A stretch of 64,000 nucleotides of DNA from Chondrus crispus (GCF_000350225.1 NW_005178620.1:1-64000), one strand, 5' to 3'. Shown: positions 42,400 to 53,490, numbered from the stretch's first letter. Program-made: numbers and translations. Notes: generated by a model from the letters alone, not told the origin.

Positions 42400-44265
42400 C
42401 TACTTGTCAAAATGATACACTCCCCCCTCCCTGCGCAACGGAATGGAACCATCTGGATAGCGCCGATGCAACCCTTTGATGTACCCCATCGCCACATCGA
42501 GGCGGCTTCGTATTGTTTCCTTGTCTCTTCTTGTCAGAAAAATGCGAGCCTCTCTATACTTCATAAAGCACCACGACTTCTCAAACGAACAATGCATATC
42601 CTTTCCGCCCTCCGGCTCATGAAAACTATACCGCAGCCCAGAATTCCCACCTCCCGCGTAGTAAAATCTAACATACCGCCATGGAAAGATCTCAAACATC
42701 GCCCCTCCAGCCGGTATGAACATCGTGTTTACCATATTGGCCCCGTGAAGCCCCACGGCCATCCCAAGGTCCTTCACCTGCCTCACCTGCTCCCCCAGGT
42801 TCATCGTCCCGCTCGTGTGTACATGAACCAACTCCATTCCGTGCTTTTCACAAAGCTCACGCAGAGTGCTTTCAAACCACCCTTTTCCTCCCGGCGCCAG
42901 CCGCCGTCTGGATCTCGGTGATCTCTGCAGGATGCCAACTCGCAGCGGTGGCACACGCAGTGATACAAAGTTGCGAATCCCAGGCCCGTCATATTTCCCA
43001 ATGCTCGGCAGCTTGAAGGCCTTCATGACAGCTTCGCGAAGCCAGAGCGAGTCATGCGGAATGACTGGCCAGTGAGAGTCGTCGAGCTGCTGCTCGGGAC
43101 GCCACACCGGCGTATCATTTAAAAACGGAAAGGCGTCGATCCTGGCCTCTCGCCCCAACACTATCCCCCGGCGCCAACATCTGAAGTCGCGAAGGGGATC
43201 ATACCGAAGTTTACCAATATGGATCTGCTTCCCTGTCTCTTCCATGACCAATGGGAGAGTGGCATTCCGAATGCCAACATGCCACTGCTCATGATAGTTG
43301 AACCCTGACCGGAAGAGGACGTGTATATTTTTGATCTCGTCAGCATCAGGAACGAAGAGATTCAAATTCTTAATGACGTAAAGAACATAGTTCCAGATCC
43401 TGTTATAATGGCATATATTGTAGGACCATGGATACTTTGGAACAATGATAGCAAAATCGGGCAGCCACTCGACGGGGTGATGTCTTGGGTTTGGATGCTT
43501 GATCGTTGCAATGGCTTCGGTCCAACGCTGGTGTGTGGTAAAGTGCTCCTTACCATACATGCTGACAACCTGCCTCCATCTCCAAGCAGCGCATGACTCA
43601 TTAAGGCCTGCCCTGGCTCCGGGAATGATTTGCCCCTTTTCTACGGCGAGGACATTGCATGACCCCGATCCACGTGGCTCAAAACTGATGAAGTGGTCAA
43701 GGTGCCCACCGGACAGACACACAGGGTTTGGGGAATAGCACATAGCGCGAGAGTTCATCTGCCAGAACGCGGCGGGGTCTCCTTTCCGCACCGGCTGCTT
43801 CGCCGCATCTGGGAGGCCCAGGGAAAAACATTTCTCAGTCCCCGTTCCGTACAAAGCCGAGTCTGGCGGGTTTTGCTCGGGGGGCAGATCATGGTCGATG
43901 CGGCGCCACAAATGGACCGATTTCTCGCTCGCGGAGAACGGTTTGGGGATTACATTTTGATCTGTGAGGTCGTGGTCATCGTTGTGTAGCGGTTTTTGAT
44001 GGGAGAGAATTTTGCTCGTCAAGATATGGGTTTTTTCACGATCCGCGACTTGGCGGTGATGCGATGTGATGAGTCGGAACTGTCGCTCAGCAATAGCGAA
44101 ACAGGCGAGTAAACAGAGCAAGCCGAAGAAACGGAAGAGACGCGGGGAGACAAAATCGAGAGATTTAAGAGAAGGCCATCGCGGACGGAGGCGGGCGCGA
44201 AGGAGATGAGAAAAAGGCCTCGCTAGGTGGCGGCGCGGGTGTGCATGCGGGTGCTCCGCCGCCAT
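42400..44265 (-). CDS. GT61-type (DUF563) glycosyltransferase, type II membrane protein
   Basis: ATG 44265 (MAAEHPHAHPRRHLARPF) gives 621 residues; an upstream extension starts only with GTG. A basic N-terminal tail precedes one membrane span at about 43-60 (RLFRFFGLLCLLACFAIAE), the layout of a Golgi type II enzyme. The lumenal part carries the GT61/DUF563 catalytic region: NIHVLFRSGFNYHEQWHVGI, FVSLRVPPLRVGILQRS, then VGLHGANMVNTMFIPAGGAM at about 510, and EIFPWRYVRFYYAG. Members transfer xylose, arabinose or GlcNAc to wall polysaccharides or glycoproteins; the donor here is unknown. There are many Arg/Trp and several lumenal cysteines. No intron. Confidence 0.85.
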   Translation of the reverse strand: MAAEHPHAHPRRHLARPFSHLLRARLRPRWPSLKSLDFVSPRLFRFFGLLCLLACFAIAERQFRLITSHHRQVADREKTHILTSKILSHQKPLHNDDHDLTDQNVIPKPFSASEKSVHLWRRIDHDLPPEQNPPDSALYGTGTEKCFSLGLPDAAKQPVRKGDPAAFWQMNSRAMCYSPNPVCLSGGHLDHFISFEPRGSGSCNVLAVEKGQIIPGARAGLNESCAAWRWRQVVSMYGKEHFTTHQRWTEAIATIKHPNPRHHPVEWLPDFAIIVPKYPWSYNICHYNRIWNYVLYVIKNLNLFVPDADEIKNIHVLFRSGFNYHEQWHVGIRNATLPLVMEETGKQIHIGKLRYDPLRDFRCWRRGIVLGREARIDAFPFLNDTPVWRPEQQLDDSHWPVIPHDSLWLREAVMKAFKLPSIGKYDGPGIRNFVSLRVPPLRVGILQRSPRSRRRLAPGGKGWFESTLRELCEKHGMELVHVHTSGTMNLGEQVRQVKDLGMAVGLHGANMVNTMFIPAGGAMFEIFPWRYVRFYYAGGGNSGLRYSFHEPEGGKDMHCSFEKSWCFMKYREARIFLTRRDKETIRSRLDVAMGYIKGLHRRYPDGSIPLRREGGVYHFDK

Positions 44266-45421
44266 AGGGAGGGGCGGGGGTAGGTCGGCATTCACTTGAG
44301 GCGGGCAAAGTGGAGCATGGGGGTGGGGCAGACGGACGACAGTGTGTTACCTTTATCAAGCACAAGCAATGGAGAAGAGAGAAATTTGAAAACGAAGCAA
44401 TTTTTTGTCTTTGGCAGCATCGCGAGTAGCCGATGTGGATGTTTCCGAATGGCCTCAGCAGGAGGAGGGCTGATTTTTAATTTTTAAATTTGTTCTTGAA
44501 GGCAACAAGGTTTGGAGGGGTAAGGAAGAAGCAGTGCATCAAAAAATGCCACGCATCCGGTATTCAAAGCGCTGACCAATGGGACGGCGCAGCTGACCGG
44601 AAGAAATAAAACTGTGGCGTGTGACACGCGATGCCAGCAATGACCGACAACGCGCCCTCTTCTCTGCCCAGTCAACTTCGTCCACATGGCACTGAAAATA
44701 CTGGAGAGAACATTCGAAAAAAAGCATCGACGGAATGTGAAGTACCTTCACCCACACATGCATGACTGCCCAGGGCCTTGGCGGTCTGCTGCTGGTACCA
44801 GCAGCCAACTTGAAGCGCCTTACCAGTAAGGCGCTTCAAGTTCGCTAATCGAGGTTGAAAGTTTTGAGCCTCTCCTCTTTTCGTGTAGTCATACTGTACC
44901 CTTGGTATTGCCTACTCACAGTTTGCTGCAAGCATAAAACTTACCCTCCTTCGACTGCACCAAAACTTTCCAAGCGTGCCTCACTAAAGGCGCTCGGCAC
45001 TCGATCCATTCGTTTCCCGACACGCTCTGTAAAGCGTGTTGGGAGGAGCGCTACGTTCAAGGCTCGGAGCCCACTCATCGTAAACCAGGAAAGCACTGCA
45101 CAGTATGTACAGTAAGAAGTATCGTGACAAGGAGTTTGTCATCCCTTGGCCCTCAATAGGGCAGTGATAGGGCTATATGATTACGGGCGCACATTAACTC
45201 CTACAGTAGGTCTTTCTGCCAGTTATGGAGTATCTGAATAAATACCAGATGATTCATGAGAGACGCCCCCTTTTAGTAAAAGCGCAGGCTGTCAGGGTAG
45301 CATACCATGTGTTTGACCTGAGAACGAAATGCATGGCAAATTATTTTCATATTTTTCAAAAAGCGACGTAGGATAAGAACACGGAAAGTGTTTACTGTAT
45401 TGCTCGGTGGTGCTCAGAAAT
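44266..45421. other. Intergenic region with two adjacent palindromes
   Basis: No gene is supported. It holds the palindrome pair at about 44788-44842 and a tactgtacccttggta motif near 44890. Confidence 0.45.
44788..44842. repeat. Two adjacent palindromes
   Basis: An 18-bp perfect palindrome gctgctggtaccagcagc is followed at once by a 36-bp one with arms 44807-44823 and 44826-44842 (aacttgaagcgccttac and its exact complement) around a 2-base centre. Confidence 0.92.
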
Positions 45422-46780
45422 CTAAGTCCTCTCAGTCTCAAACATAGCTTCATCTGCGGGTCCGGCATGGAAGCTGATGTCCATTCTAGCCTTGCGCTTC
45501 TGCCTATATTTTGCCTGCACTCTCTTCCGCTTCTCAACCCTCTCCTTGCCAAGTGTATATCTTCTGTTCTTGACACGCCAGTACAGATTGAGGTCACCTC
45601 CTCGTAGCGGGTGCCACCGGACATGCATGTTAGTAATTCCCAACAGAAAAGAGAATATCACATCATAAAATTTTCATCCCACCGAAACTGCGAACCGAGT
45701 ACATTCTATACACCACACAATCTACCAAAATGGTTTTCGACGATAATTCTATACGACGCATGTTCTCGATTTCTATTCTTCTCTTCCATGTTCAAGTACC
45801 GTCCTGGCTTCTTTTTCGTAGGCACAATACCTCGAACTGATTCCGCAAGACCCTGGTATCCCTTTTCTAAAAGGCAAGCCCAACTATCGGGGTACCTATC
45901 ACACAGGGCATCAGCATCAAGAATGTCTTCCTCGCCTTCGATCTTCTTCATCATCAACTCTTGCTCTGATTTCGTATTGAAAAAATGTCTGTGTCGGCAA
46001 TGGCACCGGCAAAATGAACACTATACGCGATTGCCGCACCAATTCGTAAAACTGATACCTCTGTCTTGTACTCATAAAGCTTGTGCTTCCCCGAAACTGT
46101 TTTTTAAGATTCCTGGTGATTTCCTTTAGGTCTGTTGGTGTGGTGGAAAGTAACATCCATTGCGTATCGGGCATAGAGATACTTTTTGAATGCCCGGTTG
46201 CTTTTGGTTATGCGCTCCATGGGCCAAGCCGCTCCAGCTCCAATTTTTCATAGCTCACACCTGCTGCTAATCAAATAAACTTCTCTACAAGATCTCTCAG
46301 CGAAGGACCCTTAATCTTGAACATCCGACCAAGAAAATCTCACTGTCCCCCATGGTTCATGCAGCTTAGTACAATGAAAATCATGTCCCTCTCGCCGTGT
46401 TTTATCTTTCTCTCTCTTCCCGTGTTCTAGTTCTTGAGCGCCACATCCTTGAACTTCATCCAAACTTCTTGAAACTCGTCGGGCGAGAAGTTGCACATTT
46501 TGATAATGGCGCAAGCCACACTAGACTGGTAGAAAGAGTCATAAGTGGGCGTACTGGAGTCTGTTTCCTAATCGGTGTCGTTTTTGAAATTCTCCATTGG
46601 ATAGGCTTCGAAGTCATTTGTGCGGTTGACAGCTGCCTCGGCAAGCAGCTGTAGCGCATTCTGCGCTTCATGTGGGCTGATCGACATTAGGGATCCTGGA
46701 CCCTCGATGGTGGGAGGCCGTATCCGGCTTTTGGTGTGGTACTTATCGCAATTTGTTACCATACAGTAAATGACTTTGGG
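45422..46780 (-). pseudogene. Decayed PIF/Harbinger-type (DDE_Tnp_4) transposase
   Basis: Minus-strand pieces in changing frames follow the order of a PIF/Harbinger or IS5-like DDE transposase. FKIKGPSLRDLVEKFI resembles the helix-turn-helix and YARYAMDVTF carries the first catalytic Asp. YEYKTEVSVLRIG and ADTDIFS carry the second Asp region. LEKGYQGLAESVRGIVPTKK with NREHASYRIIVENHFGRL carries the final Glu. FLLGITNMHVRWHPLRGGDL resembles the end of the protein. Several stops and frame changes separate the pieces, so it is dead. The front part (about 46470-46780) includes SPDEFQEVWMKFKDVALKN, which may be its N-terminus. No terminal repeats were found. Confidence 0.7.
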
Positions 46781-47342
46781 GGGAGTGAATGTATTGGCGC
46801 ACTTTTCAATGTGATAATTATTTCTCGAAATACCGTACGTCCGCCAAAAGCTGAAATATCCAGAAAAGAGATTTTCATATTTGTGAAAATAGTGTTTTCA
46901 CGAATGACCAAATCTTTCGTGATACATTCAGTCCTCTTGCCAATTACTTGCCCTTTTGGTGCTCCACTGAGTTTTCGGCTTGAAACACGGTAACTATTTG
47001 AAGGTCTAGTAAAACCACCCTAAAGCACCTCAGAACTGCGGAACCATGCCATGCGCAAGAGATAACTTGGGCCAATACCTCCTTACGTTTGAGTGCTGTG
47101 CAGACACAGATCCCTATAAGTGGCTCCGTTGTGCCATTGCGCGCCGCAAGTGGGGAAGAATGCAAAAGAGTTTGAATAAAATAAAGTTATGGGAATGAAA
47201 GTTTCAATATAGATGGATAGAATGGAGTGGAAAAGTGAGAAGTCATGCGAAAAGATTTGATGTAAGAAAGTGGAGTGGTAAAGGCACGCAGAGGTTGAAA
47301 AACGTAAAGTAGATTTATTTAAACTCTGTCGACGAAGTCCGT
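46781..47342. other. Spacer between the transposase remnant and Helitron helicase end
   Basis: AT-richer DNA without a gene. It probably contains the 3' end of the Helitron (minus orientation), but I could not identify a CTRR end with its hairpin. Confidence 0.4.
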
Positions 47343-48973
47343 CTACGAAATGACTTCAGGATACACTACGTTGCGGGTAGTTTTATCTGCGTCCGGTATC
47401 AAAACAACGACGTTGCCGGGATGTGTGGTCCTGGACAAGGCAGCATATAGTTGACCGTGAGAGAAGCAGTGGTTTCTAAGATCTAGTCTCAGGAGTCCTC
47501 CAAAAGACTGTCCCTGCGCCTTGTTTGTAGTCATGGCGAAGGAAGCGCGAATGGGAACCTGGGTCCTTGTAAATCCTGGGACAGGAAAGTTGTCGTCTCC
47601 GGGTCCGCAGGGCATGCGAGGCAGGCAGAGTGGCTTTCCCAGATGACTTCCAGTAGCTACGCGGAGACAAAGCAAGCTGTTAGACATGCCATCCACTAAG
47701 TGCCTAGCGCCGTTGACATGTCCATCGTTAGGATTTAGGTTCCGAAGAAGCATGACAACGAAACCCTTCTTCAACTTTAGTTGATGGTCTGGTAGAGAAG
47801 AACCCGCAGTCGGTGTATTCAATAGTTCTACCGGATATCTGAGGGCGTTTCGGTCTTCGTTCTCTACTTTGTCTGCACTCAAGAACGTGCAATACGCACC
47901 CAGAATCATGTCTCCAACAATCTCATTGATTTCTGGCAGAGCACTGTTCTTGCTAGGGTGACTCTAGAAGCGATCCAATCCATGTCAGAGTGCCGTGTCG
48001 CAATGCCATCAAAGATGGTACGACTGAGGTCTGTGATGGATCTCACAGTACGCACAGAAGTCAGAAGACGTATCAAATGGGGCTGGTCCGGACCTCGCAG
48101 ACGTCCTTCACCAACTTCAAGCAGAAACGGTGCGAACTGAAGAGCCTCGTGGCCTGCGGACGTATCTTGGTGGAGAGCTGAAAGTCTCATGTTCTCAGTG
48201 AGAGAGAGCGATTCGAATCCTCGGAAGAGATTCAAGGATCTGATACATGCATTGACTATCTGTGCTCTTGACCCGCCCGGAACGACTCGAAGAATCTGGC
48301 GAAAGTCTCCAGAAAACAGGACGTGTTTACCGCCGAAAGGAAAGTGGGTGCCAGTCAGGTCGCGTAGGGTGCGGTCTACGGCTTCTATACAATACCTATG
48401 GCACATTACGATCTCATCCCATATGATCAAGTCGACGTCTTTCATATCTTCACCTAACGTGGAGTTCGGCGAGATGTTACACGTATTATCTGACAGAAGA
48501 GGTACAGGAATCTTAAAGACTGAATGCGCAGTTCTGCCGCCATAGAGTAAGACTGCAGCTACTGCCGACGTGGCAACAGGTAAAACAGTTTTGGCACGAA
48601 TGGTGAGCACGTTCTGTATAGAATTGGTAAGGAAAGTCTTGCCGGTGCCACCTGGAGCATCAAGAAAGAAAACGCGTGAGTTGGGGGCAGCAGAACTACT
48701 TGCTATTGGGGCAAGTGGTGGAGTAGGTAGCCTTTGCGAGCTTTGGGCGGACACATCTGGAAGAATGGAATCAACGATTCGATTAAATGCATTTCTCTGC
48801 CCTTCATTGAAGAGCGGAAGAGCTTGCTGAAGTCGCTGCTCCAGAACTTCCGTGTTCACGTGACCCGAGTGCGTAGAAGGCCGTTCGTGCGACGGGGGAA
48901 GGTCTTCCATAGGCTCAGGCAGGTTGAAGTCCGTGAGAGTGTGACGACTCATGGACTGCAATGCGTCCATCAC
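47343..48973 (-). pseudogene. Helitron PIF1-family helicase part
   Basis: Two frames overlap at 47906-47909. The first (48973-47906) has LFNEGQRNAFNRIVDSI, Walker A DAPGGTGKTFLTNSI, IIWDEIVMCHRYCIEAVDRT and FSGDFRQILRVVPGGSR. The second (47909-47343) has GFVVMLLRNLNPNDG, AMTTNKAQGQSF and LYAALSRTTHPGNVVVL, the C-terminal helicase motifs. All conserved PIF1 motifs are present but split over the two frames. Confidence 0.85.
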
Positions 48974-49198
48974 CTCCAGTTAAACGTACGACAGAGCGTG
49001 TTCATCATTGGAGAGTTGTTGTCGGCGGGAACTGTTCCCAGGCCCGCGTGCGCGTGCACGTATATCTGTCAAGAATAACGACATATGTTCGTTCCAGAGC
49101 GCACGTGGATCAGAAGGCTCGCAGTATGCCAAGATAGTAGCAAACACGCGAGATAGAGGCACAAACGAAGAACGGAATGACTCCTGTGTGGCGTGCCT

Positions 49199-50555
49199 TC
49201 ACTTCGCGTCGTCTGCTAGCAATCCCATCTTACAGCAGGCTTCTCGGAAACTGGTACACTCTACTCCATCGACGGTGCGCAGATTCTGGAGAGAAGTATC
49301 CCCTGGTACTTGCTTGAGAAGCAAGCGGAGAAAGTACTTCTCGCCCTCTCGTGGACTGACAGTGTAGATGCGACCAATGACATTCGATCCAGATCCACTA
49401 AAGTTGAAGAGGTCGTTCTTGTCTTGAGGGTTCCTCCTCCTGATATTTGCGCGTGGCTTCCAAGTCTTTGTGGACCTGTTCCAAGTGAAGTATCTAGGGA
49501 AGTCGTCATATTTTATATGTCGTGCTCCCGGATAATTTTCATTGGCCTTGAACCACTCCGCCAGTTTCGTCCCGGTCTGTTTCTTTCTGAAGCCTCCCGC
49601 TCTCGACCCTCCTCGAACACCACTGTGTGGTGGTTCTCGAGGTGAGCATCCAGTCTCATTACAGGCGGCTTGCAATCAACAATGTCAAACCGCAATATTC
49701 TCCAGACAGCCTCGGATGCAGACACATATCTCGCATCTTGGAAATTACTGATCTCATCGTTCCGTTCGTTCTCAGCAATAATCTCCATTGTTACTCTGTC
49801 GGATCCCTTGCACACATACTTGAAGAGATACTTGATCCCACCAACGCGGGACACGCACAATTTGACATTGATATGGCAAGCAAGCGTTCGGAGCAGCTTG
49901 GGGCTGTGTGGGACAACCCAGGAGTTGTCAACAGTAACCATTCGGTGGGAACTACCAATCCTCATCTGCATCTGTACAGACACGCCACCCTCAATTGGTG
50001 TCCTCCCCTTGTACATAATGTAGTATTCACTCTCGGACTGACCGGTCTCACTGCTAAAGTCCTTCGGGAAGCGCTTTCTGCAGAACCGTTCACCCATGCA
50101 CGTAGCTTGTCTGTTTTGAGAACCGCAAGGGTATGAATCATGTGTTTCAAGACCAATTCTTGCAGTTCTGCCTCACAAGAAGGCGGGATCTCGGCAGAGA
50201 TAATGCTGTCGACATTGGCTGGTGTCCGAAGATCATTTTTTGATCTCTCATCCAAAAAGAATATGACGTGCGCATGCGGCAGACCTCGCTTCTGAAACTC
50301 TATTACACGGACATTTGCGACAACTGTTCCGAAGAGCTTCTCGTCAATGACATGCGACATCAAAGCATTAAGCTTGAGACGGAACACGCGACCACAGAGA
50401 TCGGGCCTGTCCTGAGGCGTCTGGTCTCCAAGGAGAGCCCGACGTAATACGTCGGGCTCTCCTTGGAGATACTGTCTGAGGCCAGTTAGGATTGCAGGTG
50501 ACCGTGAGAAAGATATCAGGGTGCCCAACCTTACTCGATATAGCAATGATGTCAT
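49199..50555 (-). pseudogene. Helitron HUH/Tyr replication initiator part
   Basis: Three overlapping frames carry the initiator. One has DRPDLCGRVFRLKLNAL and the two-histidine motif GLPHAHVIFF (His codons at 50274-50276 and 50268-50270). The next has CVSRVGGIKYLFKYVCKG, where the YLFKY tyrosines match the Helitron catalytic Tyr motif. The third has GARHIKYDDFPRYFTWN. In an intact Helitron this domain nicks one strand and forms a 5'-phosphotyrosine. Frame changes make this copy inactive. Confidence 0.8.
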
Positions 50556-51114
50556 GCATCTGCTGTCTCATGTATCTATCGCCCTCAATTTGAGTGGAAG
50601 GCAGTATGAACAATCGGCCAGCACGCACAGCATCAGCCTCATCCTCGCCACTCCCGGAGTCACCAAGAGACTCTCGCAGAGAGGTGTAATCAGATGGGCG
50701 TAGCGCTTGTTGATTGTGCCGCAAATACGATAGCCTCTCAGCCTCAATTTTGCAGTAATGGTCGACCAAGTACTGCTGAAAGAGTCTGCGTGCGTGCAAG
50801 ATCGTGCTAAACTCCGAAGGTCTCTGGAAGAGTCTCCATGTGTAGAACGTCAAGGGTGTTACTTTGTTGCGCCTACGTGGAGCAGTACTGGATGACGCAG
50901 AAGCAGCACTGGGCGGAAGTCTCAGCTCCGGATGCCGCCCATCTTGCCCATAAGGAAACAATAGCACATAGCTCAGTGGGTCATAAGACCTATGCGTCAC
51001 AGAGATGGTATCCAGAACTTCATTCCCATTGCTGTTCAGCTGTCCACGTTTACGGACTGAAATGTCTCGTCTACTGATCTCTCCATCGTCATTCCCAGGA
51101 ATCAGTGCCGCCAC
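50368..51114 (-). pseudogene. Helitron-like N domain part
   Basis: Continues the Helitron protein with AALIPGNDDGEISRRDISV, SYDPLSYVLLFPYGQDG, FYTWRLFQRPSEFSTILHAR, LFQQYLVDHYCKIEAERLSY and GHPDIFLTVTCNPNWP. After NWP the homology leaves this frame, at the palindrome 50425-50469. Confidence 0.8.
50425..50469. repeat. Palindrome at a Helitron frame break
   Basis: Arms 50425-50446 and 50448-50469 (tctccaaggagagcccgacg... and its complement) are exact over 22 bp around one central base. It falls between TCNPNWP and LLGDQTPQDRPDL, where Helitrons normally have only a few residues. Confidence 0.92.
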
Positions 51115-51135
51115 CCCCGACTTTTCAGGCCCGTT

Positions 51136-52479
51136 TTATCGGCGAACATGTTCACCAACGGGCCTTCTATCAGCATGAATCACCATACGATAGGGCGTCG
51201 GAGAATTGTCATTGCTAGCCCATTCTCTCAGACTCTGGAAAGTCTGGACGTAGGGGTTAACGTGATGCAGCATGGCAGTGAGCTGAGTAAGAATTCCCTC
51301 GTCCAATTCACGAACACGTCCTGCTCTGATCTGAGACTGTTCAGCGTAGTCTGTGTCATGAATATAAACAGACAGAAACGCTGGATCGCGGCAAGTCGAA
51401 GGCAAGAGAGGACCCATGTAGTGATAGATTCGACCCTGCATTGTCATTGTAGGGTTGAAGTTGGACGCTCCAGGCCCCCTCGCTACCCACTTTGCCACAA
51501 CAGAAGCCATAGAGAGGACATTGTCATAAACATGCAGGCTGTTACGAAACTTTCGATCCCTTGGCTCTGTGCCGGTGAGTAGAGCTCTGAGAAAAGGTGG
51601 GGGAGACTGTGCGGTCGGAAAAGATACTTTTCCGTTGCCACAGCAAGTAGGAAATGTAGGCCGACGGTCAAAGCTGCTTTTCAACCGCTCTTCAAGAAAG
51701 TGAAACGCACCGCAGAACTGGCATTGAACATCTAAGGACCCAAAGTCTATACATTCGCCTGTACTGTTGTCGAAGAGCCTACGGGAAACTCTTCGAGATC
51801 GGCGAGCATTAGCTAAGCGGGTTTGTCTCTCAGCAGAAGTTTCGAGATTTTGCGCTTGAGTCATGTGAGAACGGTTGTCTCCTTGCTGGGAAATCCTCGC
51901 AGGTGTGTCTTCCATATCTCTAGCCTCATGCACGTTTGCTCGATTAGAGTCCTGGCGGGCACTCCTTGTAGGTGTGTCCTCCATACTTCTAGCCTCACGT
52001 ATGTTTGCTCGAATAGAGTCCTGACAGGCACTCCTTGTAGGCGTATCCTCCATTCCTCTAACCTCACGCATGCTTGCTCGATTAGAGTCCTGAGAGGCAC
52101 TCCTTGTAGGCGTGTCTTCCATTCTTCTAGCCTCACGCATACGAATACGGTTCAAATTATGTCGGAAACGTCTGACTGGAGTGTGTTCATTGGCTCTGGC
52201 ATCATGGGTGGACACTTGGTCTAGACTTTGTCGATTCACATGCTCCAGCTCAGTCTCCGCATTCCTTCGTCTCCGAGTAGCCTCGCCATCTCCCAAAAGT
52301 CGCACTTCACGCTGTTGAGCAGTCTCTGAAGCACAGTTCCTTGCCATTTGCACTCTGTTGCAACGTCTACGTTCCTCGATTTCCTCCTCACTTCTTGGTT
52401 GATGACACCGTGCAGCACGTGAACGCTCCTGTGCGCGCCTGGCTTCACTAACTAAAGGAGAAGGAACTCTTGGCCGCAT
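51136..52479 (-). pseudogene. Helitron RepHel N-terminal part with cysteine motif
   Basis: About 448 codons from ATG 52479. The first half is Arg/Glu-rich and carries a repeated segment (variants of REARxMEDTPTRSARQDSNR), encoded by about 60-bp tandem units at roughly 51890-52140. The second half has CQFCGAFHFLEER and FPTCCGNGKVSFP, the conserved zinc-finger-like start of Helitron proteins, then GRIYHYMGPLLP and YRMVIHADRRPVGEH. It ends at a stop, and the homology continues in the next frame. Confidence 0.8.
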
Positions 52480-53288
52480 GACGTAGACTAACTCACCACT
52501 CAAACGAACAGAAAACAAAAAAGAAATAGAAATAGAGAAATGATCTTACTATACACACAGCAGAGTAATAATTCTCGTAGTAAGACCACGTTTCTATTTC
52601 TACTCCCAGGGGGCCCGGTATTAGAAAGAACTTCTCGCAAAGCAAGGCTCTCTCCGCCGGGGTCGCTAAGTACGTGCGCTCCCTTTTCCCTCAATGCGGT
52701 GGTTAGGTTTCCCGAAGCCCCTAACGGCACCAACACTGGGTCTTCCTGCAGCCTCTATAGGTTGACGGAGGCTGCGTTTGATTTTCGTTGTCGACGTTAC
52801 AATGACGTCAGTCCGTCGTCTGCAAATTGCTCTGCGGAGGCCGTTGTTCCGAGCCCGATACTGCAGCACCAATAAATGGCGCGTTACCGGAATAGGCTTC
52901 CTGCACGGCGGCAGACTACCACACTATACTAAAAGTACAGCACAATAGACACCTAGGGACTATTCGGATGCCGTAAAGCAATCCAGTAAACATTTCGCAG
53001 GGAATGCTGTATTCGACCTACTACTACGCCGGCATAGAGTCACGATCGCTACCTTGCCCAGGACTCTGGTCACCACGCTACCAGGGAGCCGTCACGCCGT
53101 GAACGATTTTCTAAAAAATGTTAAAATCGGAAGCCGGTACTGTGCTGCGGAGGTGCGGCTATATATATTTAGATACAGTGGTAGCATTTGGGAAACTGAC
53201 CGTGCGCCGGGAATGGCGAAAAATTGGCCGTTTTTACAACTAAAAAATGACCCGAAAATTGGCTGTTTTTTATTCTTGTCCTGCGAAC
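52480..53288. other. Flank of the Helitron, no supported gene
   Basis: The 5' end of the Helitron should lie here. Only a 111-codon plus-strand frame at 52540-52875 without recognisable domain is present. Confidence 0.4.
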
Positions 53289-53346
53289 AACGCATAGATT
53301 TTTCACGTAAAGATTTATAAGTCTCTACGTGAAAAATCTATGCGTT
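53289..53346. repeat. Hairpin with perfect 21-bp arms
   Basis: Arms 53289-53309 and 53326-53346 (aacgcatagatttttcacgt... and its exact complement) flank a 16-base loop. It sits at the sharp change from AT-rich DNA to GC-rich DNA. Confidence 0.95.
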
Positions 53347-53490
53347 CATGGCCGTGGCCGCCAAGTGTCCTTGTGGCGGCCTGGCCTGCGGCCAGACCGC
53401 GCCCCGCCCATGGCCGTTCATGGCCGTGGGCGCCACGTGCCCGCGTGGCGGCCCGGCCGGCGCCCGGGGCGCGCCCCGCCCGTGGGCGCC
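53344..53490. repeat. 72-bp diverged tandem duplication
   Basis: gttcatggccgtgg starts at 53344 and again at 53416. Each copy continues with a gcgccaagtg/gcgccacgtg step and a cgccccgccc segment. The copies differ mainly by GC-increasing changes. Confidence 0.7.

Larger units (their letters stand above)
47343..52479 (-). mobile_element. Helitron (rolling-circle DNA transposon), frame-broken
   Basis: Over 5.1 kb of the minus strand, in order, lie the Helitron N-terminal cysteine region, the Helitron-like N domain, the HUH/Tyr replication initiator and a PIF1-family helicase. This is the RepHel architecture that defines Helitrons. The protein is split by at least five frame changes or stops, so the copy is not functional. 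Terminal TC and CTRR ends were not located, so the true limits are wider than given. Confidence 0.88.

Noticed and set aside
52540-52875. 111-codon plus-strand frame beside the Helitron
   Set aside because: No motif, and the position suggests Helitron flank.
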